64,000 bases of DNA from positions 29,638,502 to 29,702,501 of the forward strand of contig JAQNBH010000003.1 in NCBI GenBank assembly GCA_028752905.1, read 5' to 3'. This document shows, piece by piece, positions 22,001 to 35,700 of this stretch (positions are counted from its first letter, which is position 1; every line of letters begins with the position of its first letter). Origin of the DNA: Cladorhizidae sp. MBARI D1340-BT2 (lineage: Eukaryota > Porifera > Demospongiae > Poecilosclerida > Cladorhizidae). The notes under the pieces are model-generated. The model ran no database searches. It was not told where the DNA came from and was given only the letters and a program-made list of their open reading frames with translations. Both the position numbers and the translations under genes were made by a program.

Positions 22001-24534
22001 TCTCTATCTTGATGCTAAACAGGTTAGCTTCATAGATTCTCCACACTTCACTGTATAAACTTGATATATAGCTATTAAGATAGGTCTCTCCCTGTGCTCT
22101 CTGTTGATATCAAACATCCATAATATTCTGCAAACTTCACTGTAATGGACTTGATATGATTCGAATGATAGGATTCATTATGTGTTCTCTATCTTGATAT
22201 TTGCCCTAATTTGGTCTATATGTTTCTCATTTTTCCCCCAAAAATCTTACTTTTTTGCCGTAAAGCTCATAACTTTTCTACACTTTACCCAAAAAAGAAA
22301 TTTTTATATCACCGGATAGCCCTTTTAATTATCTGTCTTTTGTACGTGCCAAAATTTTGAGTTCTCTAAGTATTAGCAAGTTATGGTGATTTGAAGTGGT
22401 AAGGTTTGCGATCTTTCCTGGCATTTTCCAGTTGCCAAAGCGGTGGCCTGCCAGTGAAAAACCACTACATTTATTGATAATCTGTTGACATGTTGCAGAT
22501 AAGGGCCTTCTCTATCAGTTGACAAAATCTGGGACTTTGGTCTTGTTAATTAGGGCAGTTATGAATTGTACTCTTACTTGATGCTAAACATGTTTAGCTT
22601 CGTAGATTATCCACACTTCACTGAATAGACTTGATGTATAGCTATTAAGATAGGACTCTCTAAGTGCTCTCTCTTGATACCAAACATCCATATATTCTGC
22701 ACACTTCACTGTAGTGGACTTGCAAGATAGGTATCTCTCAGTGTTCTCTATCTTGAGCTAAACATGTTAGCTTCATAGATTCTCCACACTTCACTGAATA
22801 GACTTGATATATAGCTCTAAAGGTAGGCCTCTCTGTGTTCTCTCTCTTGATACCAAACATCCGTATATTCTGCATACATAGAATCACAAGATAGGTTTCT
22901 CTATGTGTTCTCTATCTTGATGCTAAACAGGTTAGCTTCATAGATTCTCCACACTTCACTGTATAAACTTGATATATAGCTATTAAGATAGGTCTCTCCC
23001 TGTGCTCTCTGTTGATATCAAACATCCATAATATTCTGCACACTTCACTGTAATGGACTTGATATGATTCGAATGATAGGTTTCATTATGTGTTCTCTAT
23101 CTTGATATTTGCCCTAATTTGGTCTATATGTTTCTCATTTTCCCCCCAAAAATCTTGCTTTTTTGCCGTAAAGCTCATAACTTTTCTATACTTTACCCAA
23201 AAAAGAAATTTTTTATATCATCGGATAGCCCTTTTAATTATCTGTCTTTTGTACGTGCCAAAATTTTGATTACTCTAAGTATTAGCAAGTTATGATGATT
23301 TGAAGTGGTAAGGTTTGCGATCTTTCCTGGCGTTTTCCAGTTGCCAAAGCGGTGGCCTGCCAGTGAAAAACCACTACATTTATTGATAATCTGTTGACAT
23401 GTTGCAGATAAGGGCCTTCTCTATCAGTTGACAAAATCTGGGACTTTGGTCTTGTTAATTAGGGCAGTTATGAATTGTACTCTTACTTGATGCTAAACAT
23501 GTTTAGCTTCGTAGATTATCCACACTTCACTGAATAGACTTGATGTATAGCTATTAAGATAGGACTCTCTAAGTGCTCTCTCTTGATACCAAACATCCAT
23601 ATATTCTGCACACTTCACTGTAGTGGACTTGCAAGATAGGTATCTCTCAGTGTTCTCTATCTTGAGCTAAACATGTTAGCTTCATAGATTCTCCACACTT
23701 CACTGAATAGACTTGATATATAGCTCTAAAGGTAGGCCTCTCTGTGTTCTCTCTCTTGATACCAAACATCCGTATATTCTGCATACATAGAATCACAAGA
23801 TAGGTTTCTCTATGTGTTCTCTATCTTGATGCTAAACAGGTTAGCTTCATAGATTCTCCACACTTCACTGTATAAACTTGATATATAGCTATTAAGATAG
23901 GTCTCTCCCTGTGCTCTCTGTTGATATCAAACATCCATAATATTCTGCACACTTCACTGTAATGGACTTGATATGATTCGAATGATAGGTTTCATTATGT
24001 GTTCTCTATCTTGATATTTGCCCTAATTTGGTCTATATGTTTCTCATTTTCCCCCAAAAAATCTTGCTTTTTTGCCGTAAAGCTCATAACTTTTCTACAC
24101 TTTACCCAAAAAAGAAATTTTTTATATCACCGGATAGCCCTTTTAATTATCTGTCTTTTGTACGTGCCAAAATTTTGATTACTCTAAGTATTAGCAAGTT
24201 ATGGTTATTTGAAGTGGTAAGGTTTGCGATCTTTCCTGGCGTTTTCCAGTTGCCAAAGCGGTGGCCTGCCAGTGAAAAACCACTACATTTATTGATAATC
24301 TGTTGACATGTTGCAGATAAGGGCCTTCTCTATCAGTTGACAAAATCTGGGACTTTGGTCTTGTTAATTAGGGCAGTTATGAATTGTACTCTTACTTGAT
24401 GCTAAACATGTTTAGCTTCGTAGATTATCCACACTTCACTGAATAGACTTGATGTATAGCTATTAAGATAGGACTCTCTAAGTGCTCTCTCTTGATACCA
24501 AACATCCATATATTCTGCACACTTCACTGTAGTG
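19083..24534. repeat. Array segment, units 22-27 (B, A, B, A, B, C-like)
   Basis: Starts are 19083, 19992, 20900, 21809, 22717 and 23626. Units 22 and 26 are B with GATGATTT; unit 24 is B with GGTGATTT; units 23 and 25 are A with GCAAAC and AGGATTC. Unit 27 is C-like with T4C5A6 and a private GGTTATTT, which removes a stop codon and so opens a 92-codon frame that is not a gene. Confidence 0.83.
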
Positions 24535-27500
24535 GACTTGCAAGATAGGTATCTCTCAGTGTTCTCTATCTTGAGCTAAACATGTTAGCTTCATAGATTC
24601 TCCACACTTCACTGAATAGACTTGATATATAGCTCTAAAGGTAGGCCTCTCTCTGTTCTCTCTCTTGATACCAAACATCCGTATATTCTGCATACATAGA
24701 ATCACAAGATAGGTTTCTCTATGTGTTCTCTATCTTGATGCTAAACAGGTTAGCTTCATAGATTCTCCACACTTCACTGTATAAACTTGATATATAGCTA
24801 TTAAGATAGGTCTCTCCCTGTGCTCTCTGTTGATATCAAACATCCATAATATTCTGCAAACTTCACTGTAATGGACTTGATATGATTCGAATGATAGGAT
24901 TCATTATGTGTTCTCTATCTTGATATTTGCCCTAATTTGGTCTATATGTTTCTCATTTTTCCCCCAAAAATCTTACTTTTTTGCCGTAAAGCTCATAACT
25001 TTTCTACACTTTACCCAAAAAAGAAATTTTTATATCACCGGATAGCCCTTTTAATTATCTGTCTTTTGTACGTGCCAAAATTTTGAGTTCTCTAAGTATT
25101 AGCAAGTTATGGTGATTTGAAGTGGTAAGGTTTGCGATCTTTCCTGGCATTTTCCAGTTGCCAAAGCGGTGGCCTGCCAGTGAAAAACCACTACATTTAT
25201 TGATAATCTGTTGACATGTTGCAGATAAGGGCCTTCTCTATCAGTTGACAAAATCTGGGACTTTGGTCTTGTTAATTAGGGCAGTTATGAATTGTACTCT
25301 TACTTGATGCTAAACATGTTTAGCTTCGTAGATTATCCACACTTCACTGAATAGACTTGATGTATAGCTATTAAGATAGGACTCTCTAAGTGCTCTCTCT
25401 TGATACCAAACATCCATATATTCTGCACACTTCACTGTAGTGGACTTGCAAGATAGGTATCTCTCAGTGTTCTCTATCTTGAGCTAAACATGTTAGCTTC
25501 ATAGATTCTCCACACTTCACTGAATAGACTTGATATATAGCTCTAAAGGTAGGCCTCTCTGTGTTCTCTCTCTTGATACCAAACATCCGTATATTCTGCA
25601 TACATAGAATCACAAGATAGGTTTCTCTATGTGTTCTCTATCTTGATGCTAAACAGGTTAGCTTCATAGATTCTCCACACTTCACTGTATAAACTTGATA
25701 TATAGCTATTAAGATAGGTCTCTCCCTGTGCTCTCTGTTGATATCAAACATCCATAATATTCTGCACACTTCACTGTAATGGACTTGATATGATTCGAAT
25801 GATAGGTTTCATTATGTGTTCTCTATCTTGATATTTGCCCTAATTTGGTCTATATGTTTCTCATTTTCCCCCCAAAAATCTTGCTTTTTTGCCGTAAAGC
25901 TCATAACTTTTCTATACTTTACCCAAAAAAGAAATTTTTTATATCATCGGATAGCCCTTTTAATTATCTGTCTTTTGTACGTGCCAAAATTTTGATTACT
26001 CTAAGTATTAGCAAGTTATGATGATTTGAAGTGGTAAGGTTTGCGATCTTTCCTGGCGTTTTCCAGTTGCCAAAGCGGTGGCCTGCCAGTGAAAAACCAC
26101 TACATTTATTGATAATCTGTTGACATGTTGCAGATAAGGGCCTTCTCTATCAGTTGACAAAATCTGGGACTTTGGTCTTGTTAATTAGGGCAGTTATGAA
26201 TTGTACTCTTACTTGATGCTAAACATGTTTAGCTTCGTAGATTATCCACACTTCACTGAATAGACTTGATGTATAGCTATTAAGATAGGACTCTCTAAGT
26301 GCTCTCTCTTGATACCAAACATCCATATATTCTGCACACTTCACTGTAGTGGACTTGCAAGATAGGTATCTCTCAGTGTTCTCTATCTTGAGCTAAACAT
26401 GTTAGCTTCATAGATTCTCCACACTTCACTGAATAGACTTGATATATAGCTCTAAAGGTAGGCCTCTCTCTGTTCTCTCTCTTGATACCAAACATCCGTA
26501 TATTCTGCATACATAGAATCACAAGATTGGTTTCTCTATGTGTTCTCTATCTTGATGCTAAACAGGTTAGCTTCATAGATTCTCCACACTTCACTGTATA
26601 AACTTGATATATAGCTATTAAGATAGGTCTCTCCCTGTGCTCTCTGTTGATATCAAACATCCATAATATTCTGCAAACTTCACTGTAATGGACTTGATAT
26701 GATTCGAATGATAGGATTCATTATGTGTTCTCTATCTTGATATTTGCCCTAATTTGGTCTATATGTTTCTCATTTTTCCCCCAAAAATCTTACTTTTTTG
26801 CCGTAAAGCTCATAACTTTTCTACACTTTACCCAAAAAAGAAATTTTTATATCACCGGATAGCCCTTTTAATTATCTGTCTTTTGTACGTGCCAAAATTT
26901 TGAGTTCTCTAAGTATTAGCAAGTTATGGTGATTTGAAGTGGTAAGGTTTGCGATCTTTCCTGGCATTTTCCAGTTGCCAAAGCGGTGGCCTGCCAGTGA
27001 AAAACCACTACATTTATTGATAATCTGTTGACATGTTGCAGATAAGGGCCTTCTCTATCAGTTGACAAAATCTGGGACTTTGGTCTTGTTAATTAGGGCA
27101 GTTATGAATTGTACTCTTACTTGATGCTAAACATGTTTAGCTTCGTAGATTATCCACACTTCACTGAATAGACTTGATGTATAGCTATTAAGATAGGACT
27201 CTCTAAGTGCTCTCTCTTGATACCAAACATCCATATATTCTGCACACTTCACTGTAGTGGACTTGCAAGATAGGTATCTCTCAGTGTTCTCTATCTTGAG
27301 CTAAACATGTTAGCTTCATAGATTCTCCACACTTCACTGAATAGACTTGATATATAGCTCTAAAGGTAGGCCTCTCTGTGTTCTCTCTCTTGATACCAAA
27401 CATCCGTATATTCTGCATACATAGAATCACAAGATAGGTTTCTCTATGTGTTCTCTATCTTGATGCTAAACAGGTTAGCTTCATAGATTCTCCACACTTC

Positions 27501-29077
27501 ACTGTATAAACTTGATATATAGCTATTAAGATAGGTCTCTCCCTGTGCTCTCTGTTGATATCAAACATCCATAATATTCTGCACACTTCACTGTAATGGA
27601 CTTGATATGATTCGAATGATAGGTTTCATTATGTGTTCTCTATCTTGATATTTGCCCTAATTTGGTCTATATGTTTCTCATTTTCCCCCCAAAAATCTTG
27701 CTTTTTTGCCGTAAAGCTCATAACTTTTCTATACTTTACCCAAAAAAGAAATTTTTTATATCATCGGATAGCCCTTTTAATTATCTGTCTTTTGTACGTG
27801 CCAAAATTTTGATTACTCTAAGTATTAGCAAGTTATGGTGATTTGAAGTGGTAAGGTTTGCGATCTTTCCTGGCGTTTTCCAGTTGCCAAAGCGGTGGCC
27901 TGCCAGTGAAAAACCACTACATTTATTGATAATCTGTTGACATGTTGCAGATAAGGGCCTTCTCTATCAGTTGACAAAATCTGGGACTTTGGTCTTGTTA
28001 ATTAGGGCAGTTATGAATTGTACTCTTACTTGATGCTAAACATGTTTAGCTTCGTAGATTATCCACACTTCACTGAATAGACTTGATGTATAGCTATTAA
28101 GATAGGACTCTCTAAGTGCTCTCTCTTGATACCAAACATCCATATATTCTGCACACTTCACTGTAGTGGACTTGCAAGATAGGTATCTCTCAGTGTTCTC
28201 TATCTTGAGCTAAACATGTTAGCTTCATAGATTCTCCACACTTCACTGAATAGACTTGATATATAGCTCTAAAGGTAGGCCTCTCTGTGTTCTCTCTCTT
28301 GATACCAAACATCCGTATATTCTGCATACATAGAATCACAAGATAGGTTTCTCTATGTGTTCTCTATCTTGATGCTAAACAGGTTAGCTTCATAGATTCT
28401 CCACACTTCACTGTATAAACTTGATATATAGCTATTAAGATAGGTCTCTCCCTGTGCTCTCTGTTGATATCAAACATCCATAATATTCTGCACACTTCAC
28501 TGTAATGGACTTGATATGATTCGAATGATAGGTTTCATTATGTGTTCTCTATCTTGATATTTGCCCTAATTTGGTCTATATGTTTCTCATTTTCCCCCCA
28601 AAAATCTTGCTTTTTTGCCGTAAAGCTCATAACTTTTCTACACTTTACCCAAAAAAGAAATTTTTTATATCACCGGATAGCCCTTTTAATTATCTGTCTT
28701 TTGTACGTGCCAAAATTTTGATTACTCTAAGTATTAGCAAGTTATGGTGATTTGAAGTGGTAAGGTTTGCGATCTTTCCTGGCGTTTTCCAGTTGCCAAA
28801 GCGGTGGCCTGCCAGTGAAAAACCACTACATTTATTGATAATCTGTTGACATGTTGCAGATAAGGGCCTTCTCTATCAGTTGACAAAATCTGGGACTTTG
28901 GTCTTGTTAATTAGGGCAGTTATGAATTGTACTCTTACTTGATGCTAAACATGTTTAGCTTCGTAGATTATCCACACTTCACTGAATAGACTTGATGTAT
29001 AGCTATTAAGATAGGACTCTCTAAGTGCTCTCTCTTGATACCAAACATCCATATATTCTGCACACTTCACTGTAGTG
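24535..29077. repeat. Pentamer higher-order repeat, copy 1 (units 28-32, 4,543 bp)
   Basis: Order: A (GCAAAC), B (GATGATTT), A (GCAAAC plus CAAGATTGG), B (GGTGATTT), C. The S2 markers run CTCTCTCTG, GTG, CTCTCTCTG, GTG, GTG. The same order, markers and total length recur at 44522-49064. The next four units (33-36) repeat the first four members. Confidence 0.87.
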
Positions 29078-32000
29078 GACTTGCAAGATAGGTATCTCTC
29101 AGTGTTCTCTATCTTGAGCTAAACATGTTAGCTTCATAGATTCTCCACACTTCACTGAATAGACTTGATATATAGCTCTAAAGGTAGGCCTCTCTCTGTT
29201 CTCTCTCTTGATACCAAACATCCGTATATTCTGCATACATAGAATCACAAGATAGGTTTCTCTATGTGTTCTCTATCTTGATGCTAAACAGGTTAGCTTC
29301 ATAGATTCTCCACACTTCACTGTATAAACTTGATATATAGCTATTAAGATAGGTCTCTCCCTGTGCTCTCTGTTGATATCAAACATCCATAATATTCTGC
29401 AAACTTCACTGTAATGGACTTGATATGATTCGAATGATAGGATTCATTATGTGTTCTCTATCTTGATATTTGCCCTAATTTGGTCTATATGTTTCTCATT
29501 TTTCCCCCAAAAATCTTACTTTTTTGCCGTAAAGCTCATAACTTTTCTACACTTTACCCAAAAAAGAAATTTTTATATCACCGGATAGCCCTTTTAATTA
29601 TCTGTCTTTTGTACGTGCCAAAATTTTGAGTTCTCTAAGTATTAGCAAGTTATGGTGATTTGAAGTGGTAAGGTTTGCGATCTTTCCTGGCATTTTCCAG
29701 TTGCCAAAGCGGTGGCCTGCCAGTGAAAAACCACTACATTTATTGATAATCTGTTGACATGTTGCAGATAAGGGCCTTCTCTATCAGTTGACAAAATCTG
29801 GGACTTTGGTCTTGTTAATTAGGGCAGTTATGAATTGTACTCTTACTTGATGCTAAACATGTTTAGCTTCGTAGATTATCCACACTTCACTGAATAGACT
29901 TGATGTATAGCTATTAAGATAGGACTCTCTAAGTGCTCTCTCTTGATACCAAACATCCATATATTCTGCACACTTCACTGTAGTGGACTTGCAAGATAGG
30001 TATCTCTCAGTGTTCTCTATCTTGAGCTAAACATGTTAGCTTCATAGATTCTCCACACTTCACTGAATAGACTTGATATATAGCTCTAAAGGTAGGCCTC
30101 TCTGTGTTCTCTCTCTTGATACCAAACATCCGTATATTCTGCATACATAGAATCACAAGATAGGTTTCTCTATGTGTTCTCTATCTTGATGCTAAACAGG
30201 TTAGCTTCATAGATTCTCCACACTTCACTGTATAAACTTGATATATAGCTATTAAGATAGGTCTCTCCCTGTGCTCTCTGTTGATATCAAACATCCATAA
30301 TATTCTGCACACTTCACTGTAATGGACTTGATATGATTCGAATGATAGGTTTCATTATGTGTTCTCTATCTTGATATTTGCCCTAATTTGGTCTATATGT
30401 TTCTCATTTTCCCCCAAAAAATCTTGCTTTTTTGCCGTAAAGCTCATAACTTTTCTATACTTTACCCAAAAAAGAAATTTTTTATATCATCGGATAGCCC
30501 TTTTAATTATCTGTCTTTTGTACGTGCCAAAATTTTGATTACTCTAAGTATTAGCAAGTTATGATGATTTGAAGTGGTAAGGTTTGCGATCTTTCCTGGC
30601 GTTTTCCAGTTGCCAAAGCGGTGGCCTGCCAGTGAAAAACCACTACATTTATTGATAATCTGTTGACATGTTGCAGATAAGGGCCTTCTCTATCAGTTGA
30701 CAAAATCTGGGACTTTGGTCTTGTTAATTAGGGCAGTTATGAATTGTACTCTTACTTGATGCTAAACATGTTTAGCTTCGTAGATTATCCACACTTCACT
30801 GAATAGACTTGATGTATAGCTATTAAGATAGGACTCTCTAAGTGCTCTCTCTTGATACCAAACATCCATATATTCTGCACACTTCACTGTAGTGGACTTG
30901 CAAGATAGGTATCTCTCAGTGTTCTCTATCTTGAGCTAAACATGTTAGCTTCATAGATTCTCCACACTTCACTGAATAGACTTGATATATAGCTCTAAAG
31001 GTAGGCCTCTCTCTGTTCTCTCTCTTGATACCAAACATCCGTATATTCTGCATACATAGAATCACAAGATTGGTTTCTCTATGTGTTCTCTATCTTGATG
31101 CTAAACAGGTTAGCTTCATAGATTCTCCACACTTCACTGTATAAACTTGATATATAGCTATTAAGATAGGTCTCTCCCTGTGCTCTCTGTTGATATCAAA
31201 CATCCATAATATTCTGCAAACTTCACTGTAATGGACTTGATATGATTCGAATGATAGGATTCATTATGTGTTCTCTATCTTGATATTTGCCCTAATTTGG
31301 TCTATATGTTTCTCATTTTTCCCCCAAAAATCTTACTTTTTTGCCGTAAAGCTCATAACTTTTCTACACTTTACCCAAAAAAGAAATTTTTATATCACCG
31401 GATAGCCCTTTTAATTATCTGTCTTTTGTACGTGCCAAAATTTTGAGTTCTCTAAGTATTAGCAAGTTATGGTGATTTGAAGTGGTAAGGTTTGCGATCT
31501 TTCCTGGCATTTTCCAGTTGCCAAAGCGGTGGCCTGCCAGTGAAAAACCACTACATTTATTGATAATCTGTTGACATGTTGCAGATAAGGGCCTTCTCTA
31601 TCAGTTGACAAAATCTGGGACTTTGGTCTTGTTAATTAGGGCAGTTATGAATTGTACTCTTACTTGATGCTAAACATGTTTAGCTTCGTAGATTATCCAC
31701 ACTTCACTGAATAGACTTGATGTATAGCTATTAAGATAGGACTCTCTAAGTGCTCTCTCTTGATACCAAACATCCATATATTCTGCACACTTCACTGTAG
31801 TGGACTTGCAAGATAGGTATCTCTCAGTGTTCTCTATCTTGAGCTAAACATGTTAGCTTCATAGATTCTCCACACTTCACTGAATAGACTTGATATATAG
31901 CTCTAAAGGTAGGCCTCTCTGTGTTCTCTCTCTTGATACCAAACATCCGTATATTCTGCATACATAGAATCACAAGATAGGTTTCTCTATGTGTTCTCTA

Positions 32001-32711
32001 TCTTGATGCTAAACAGGTTAGCTTCATAGATTCTCCACACTTCACTGTATAAACTTGATATATAGCTATTAAGATAGGTCTCTCCCTGTGCTCTCTGTTG
32101 ATATCAAACATCCATAATATTCTGCACACTTCACTGTAATGGACTTGATATGATTCGAATGATAGGTTTCATTATGTGTTCTCTATCTTGATATTTGCCC
32201 TAATTTGGTCTATATGTTTCTCATTTTCCCCCCAAAAATCTTGCTTTTTTGCCGTAAAGCTCATAACTTTTCTATACTTTACCCAAAAAAGAAATTTTTT
32301 ATATCATCGGATAGCCCTTTTAATTATCTGTCTTTTGTACGTGCCAAAATTTTGATTACTCTAAGTATTAGCAAGTTATGGTGATTTGAAGTGGTAAGGT
32401 TTGCGATCTTTCCTGGCGTTTTCCAGTTGCCAAAGCGGTGGCCTGCCAGTGAAAAACCACTACATTTATTGATAATCTGTTGACATGTTGCAGATAAGGG
32501 CCTTCTCTATCAGTTGACAAAATCTGGGACTTTGGTCTTGTTAATTAGGGCAGTTATGAATTGTACTCTTACTTGATGCTAAACATGTTTAGCTTCGTAG
32601 ATTATCCACACTTCACTGAATAGACTTGATGTATAGCTATTAAGATAGGACTCTCTAAGTGCTCTCTCTTGATACCAAACATCCATATATTCTGCACACT
32701 TCACTGTAGTG
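29078..32711. repeat. Array segment, units 33-36, matching the first four members of the pentamer
   Basis: Order: A (GCAAAC), B (GATGATTT), A (GCAAAC plus CAAGATTGG), B (GGTGATTT), as in units 28-31. Unit 34 differs by T4C5A6 in place of T4C6A5. The expected fifth member (type C) is replaced by a type T unit at 32712, which opens the hexamer block. Confidence 0.85.
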
Positions 32712-35700
32712 GACTTGCAAGATAGGTATCTCTCAGTGTTCTCTATCTTGAGCTAAACATGTTAGCTTCATAGATTCTCCACACTTCACTGAATAGACTT
32801 GATATATAGCTCTAAAGGTAGGCCTCTCTGTGTTCTCTCTCTTGATACCAAACATCCGTATATTCTGCATACATAGAATCACAAGATAGGTTTCTCTATG
32901 TGTTCTCTATCTTGATGCTAAACAGGTTAGCTTCATAGATTCTCCACACTTCACTGTATAAACTTGATATATAGCTATTAAGATAGGTCTCTCCCTGTGC
33001 TCTCTGTTGATATCAAACATCCATAATATTCTGCACACTTCACTGTAATGGACTTGATATGATTCGAATGATAGGTTTCATTATGTGTTCTATATCTTGA
33101 TATTTGCCCTAATTTGGACTATATGTTTCTCATTTTTCCCCCAAAAATCTTGATTTTTTGCCGTAAAGCTCATAACTTTTCTACACTTTACCCAAAAAAG
33201 AAATTTTTATATCACCGGATAGCCCTTCTAATTATCTGTCTTTTGTACGTGCCAAAATTTAGAGTACTCTAAGTATTAGCAAGTTATGGTGATTTGAAGT
33301 GGTAAGGTTTGCGATCTTTCCTGGCGTTTTCCAGTTGCCAAAGCGGTGGCCTGCCAGTGAAAAACCACTACATTTATTGATAATCTGTTGACATGTTGCA
33401 GATAAGGGCCTTCTCTATCAGTTGACAAAATCTGGGACTTTGGTCTTGTTAATTAGGGCAGTTATGAATTGTACTCTTACTTGATGCTAAACATGTTTAG
33501 CTTCGTAGATTATCCACACTTCACTGAATAGACTTGATGTATAGCTATTAAGATAGGACTCTCTAAGTGCTCTCTCTTGATACCAAACATCCATATATTC
33601 TGCACACTTCACTGTAGTGGACTTGCAAGATAGGTATCTCTCAGTGTTCTCTATCTTGAGCTAAACATGTTAGCTTCATAGATTCTCCACACTTCACTGA
33701 ATAGACTTGATATATAGCTCTAAAGGTAGGCCTCTCTCTGTTCTCTCTCTTGATACCAAACATCCGTATATTCTGCATACATAGAATCACAAGATAGGTT
33801 TCTCTATGTGTTCTCTATCTTGATGCTAAACAGGTTAGCTTCATAGATTCTCCACACTTCACTGTATAAACTTGATATATAGCTATTAAGATAGGTCTCT
33901 CCCTGTGCTCTCTGTTGATATCAAACATCCATAATATTCTGCAAACTTCACTGTAATGGACTTGATATGATTCGAATGATAGGATTCATTATGTGTTCTC
34001 TATCTTGATATTTGCCCTAATTTGGTCTATATGTTTCTCATTTTTCCCCCAAAAATCTTACTTTTTTGCCGTAAAGCTCATAACTTTTCTACACTTTACC
34101 CAAAAAAGAAATTTTTATATCACCGGATAGCCCTTTTAATTATCTGTCTTTTGTACGTGCCAAAATTTTGAGTTCTCTAAGTATTAGCAAGTTATGGTGA
34201 TTTGAAGTGGTAAGGTTTGCGATCTTTCCTGGCATTTTCCAGTTGCCAAAGCGGTGGCCTGCCAGTGAAAAACCACTACATTTATTGATAATCTGTTGAC
34301 ATGTTGCAGATAAGGGCCTTCTCTATCAGTTGACAAAATCTGGGACTTTGGTCTTGTTAATTAGGGCAGTTATGAATTGTACTCTTACTTGATGCTAAAC
34401 ATGTTTAGCTTCGTAGATTATCCACACTTCACTGAATAGACTTGATGTATAGCTATTAAGATAGGACTCTCTAAGTGCTCTCTCTTGATACCAAACATCC
34501 ATATATTCTGCACACTTCACTGTAGTGGACTTGCAAGATAGGTATCTCTCAGTGTTCTCTATCTTGAGCTAAACATGTTAGCTTCATAGATTCTCCACAC
34601 TTCACTGAATAGACTTGATATATAGCTCTAAAGGTAGGCCTCTCTCTGTTCTCTCTCTTGATACCAAACATCCGTATATTCTGCATACATAGAATCACAA
34701 GATAGGTTTCTCTATGTGTTCTCTATCTTGATGCTAAACAGGTTAGCTTCATAGATTCTCCACACTTCACTGTATAAACTTGATATATAGCTATTAAGAT
34801 AGGTCTCTCCCTGTGCTCTCTGTTGATATCAAACATCCATAATATTCTGCAAACTTCACTGTAATGGACTTGATATGATTCGAATGATAGGATTCATTAT
34901 GTGTTCTCTATCTTGATATTTGCCCTAATTTGGTCTATATGTTTCTCATTTTTCCCCCAAAAATCTTACTTTTTTGCCGTAAAGCTCATAACTTTTCTAC
35001 ACTTTACCCAAAAAAGAAATTTTTATATCACCGGATAGCCCTTTTAATTATCTGTCTTTTGTACGTGCCAAAATTTTGAGTTCTCTAAGTATTAGCAAGT
35101 TATGGTGATTTGAAGTGGTAAGGTTTGCGATCTTTCCTGGCATTTTCCAGTTGCCAAAGCGGTGGCCTGCCAGTGAAAAACCACTACATTTATTGATAAT
35201 CTGTTGACATGTTGCAGATAAGGGCCTTCTCTATCAGTTGACAAAATCTGGGACTTTGGTCTTGTTAATTAGGGCAGTTATGAATTGTACTCTTACTTGA
35301 TGCTAAACATGTTTAGCTTCGTAGATTATCCACACTTCACTGAATAGACTTGATGTATAGCTATTAAGATAGGACTCTCTAAGTGCTCTCTCTTGATACC
35401 AAACATCCATATATTCTGCACACTTCACTGTAGTGGACTTGCAAGATAGGTATCTCTCAGTGTTCTCTATCTTGAGCTAAACATGTTAGCTTCATAGATT
35501 CTCCACACTTCACTGAATAGACTTGATATATAGCTCTAAAGGTAGGCCTCTCTGTGTTCTCTCTCTTGATACCAAACATCCGTATATTCTGCATACATAG
35601 AATCACAAGATAGGTTTCTCTATGTGTTCTCTATCTTGATGCTAAACAGGTTAGCTTCATAGATTCTCCACACTTCACTGTATAAACTTGATATATAGCT

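Noticed and set aside
24028..24306. Open frame of 92 codons on the plus strand in unit 27, from a TTG start
   Set aside because: It lies inside the satellite core. It exists only because unit 27 has GGTTATTT where other units have GGTGATTT or GATGATTT, which removes an in-frame TGA. No sister copy keeps the frame and it shows no domain.
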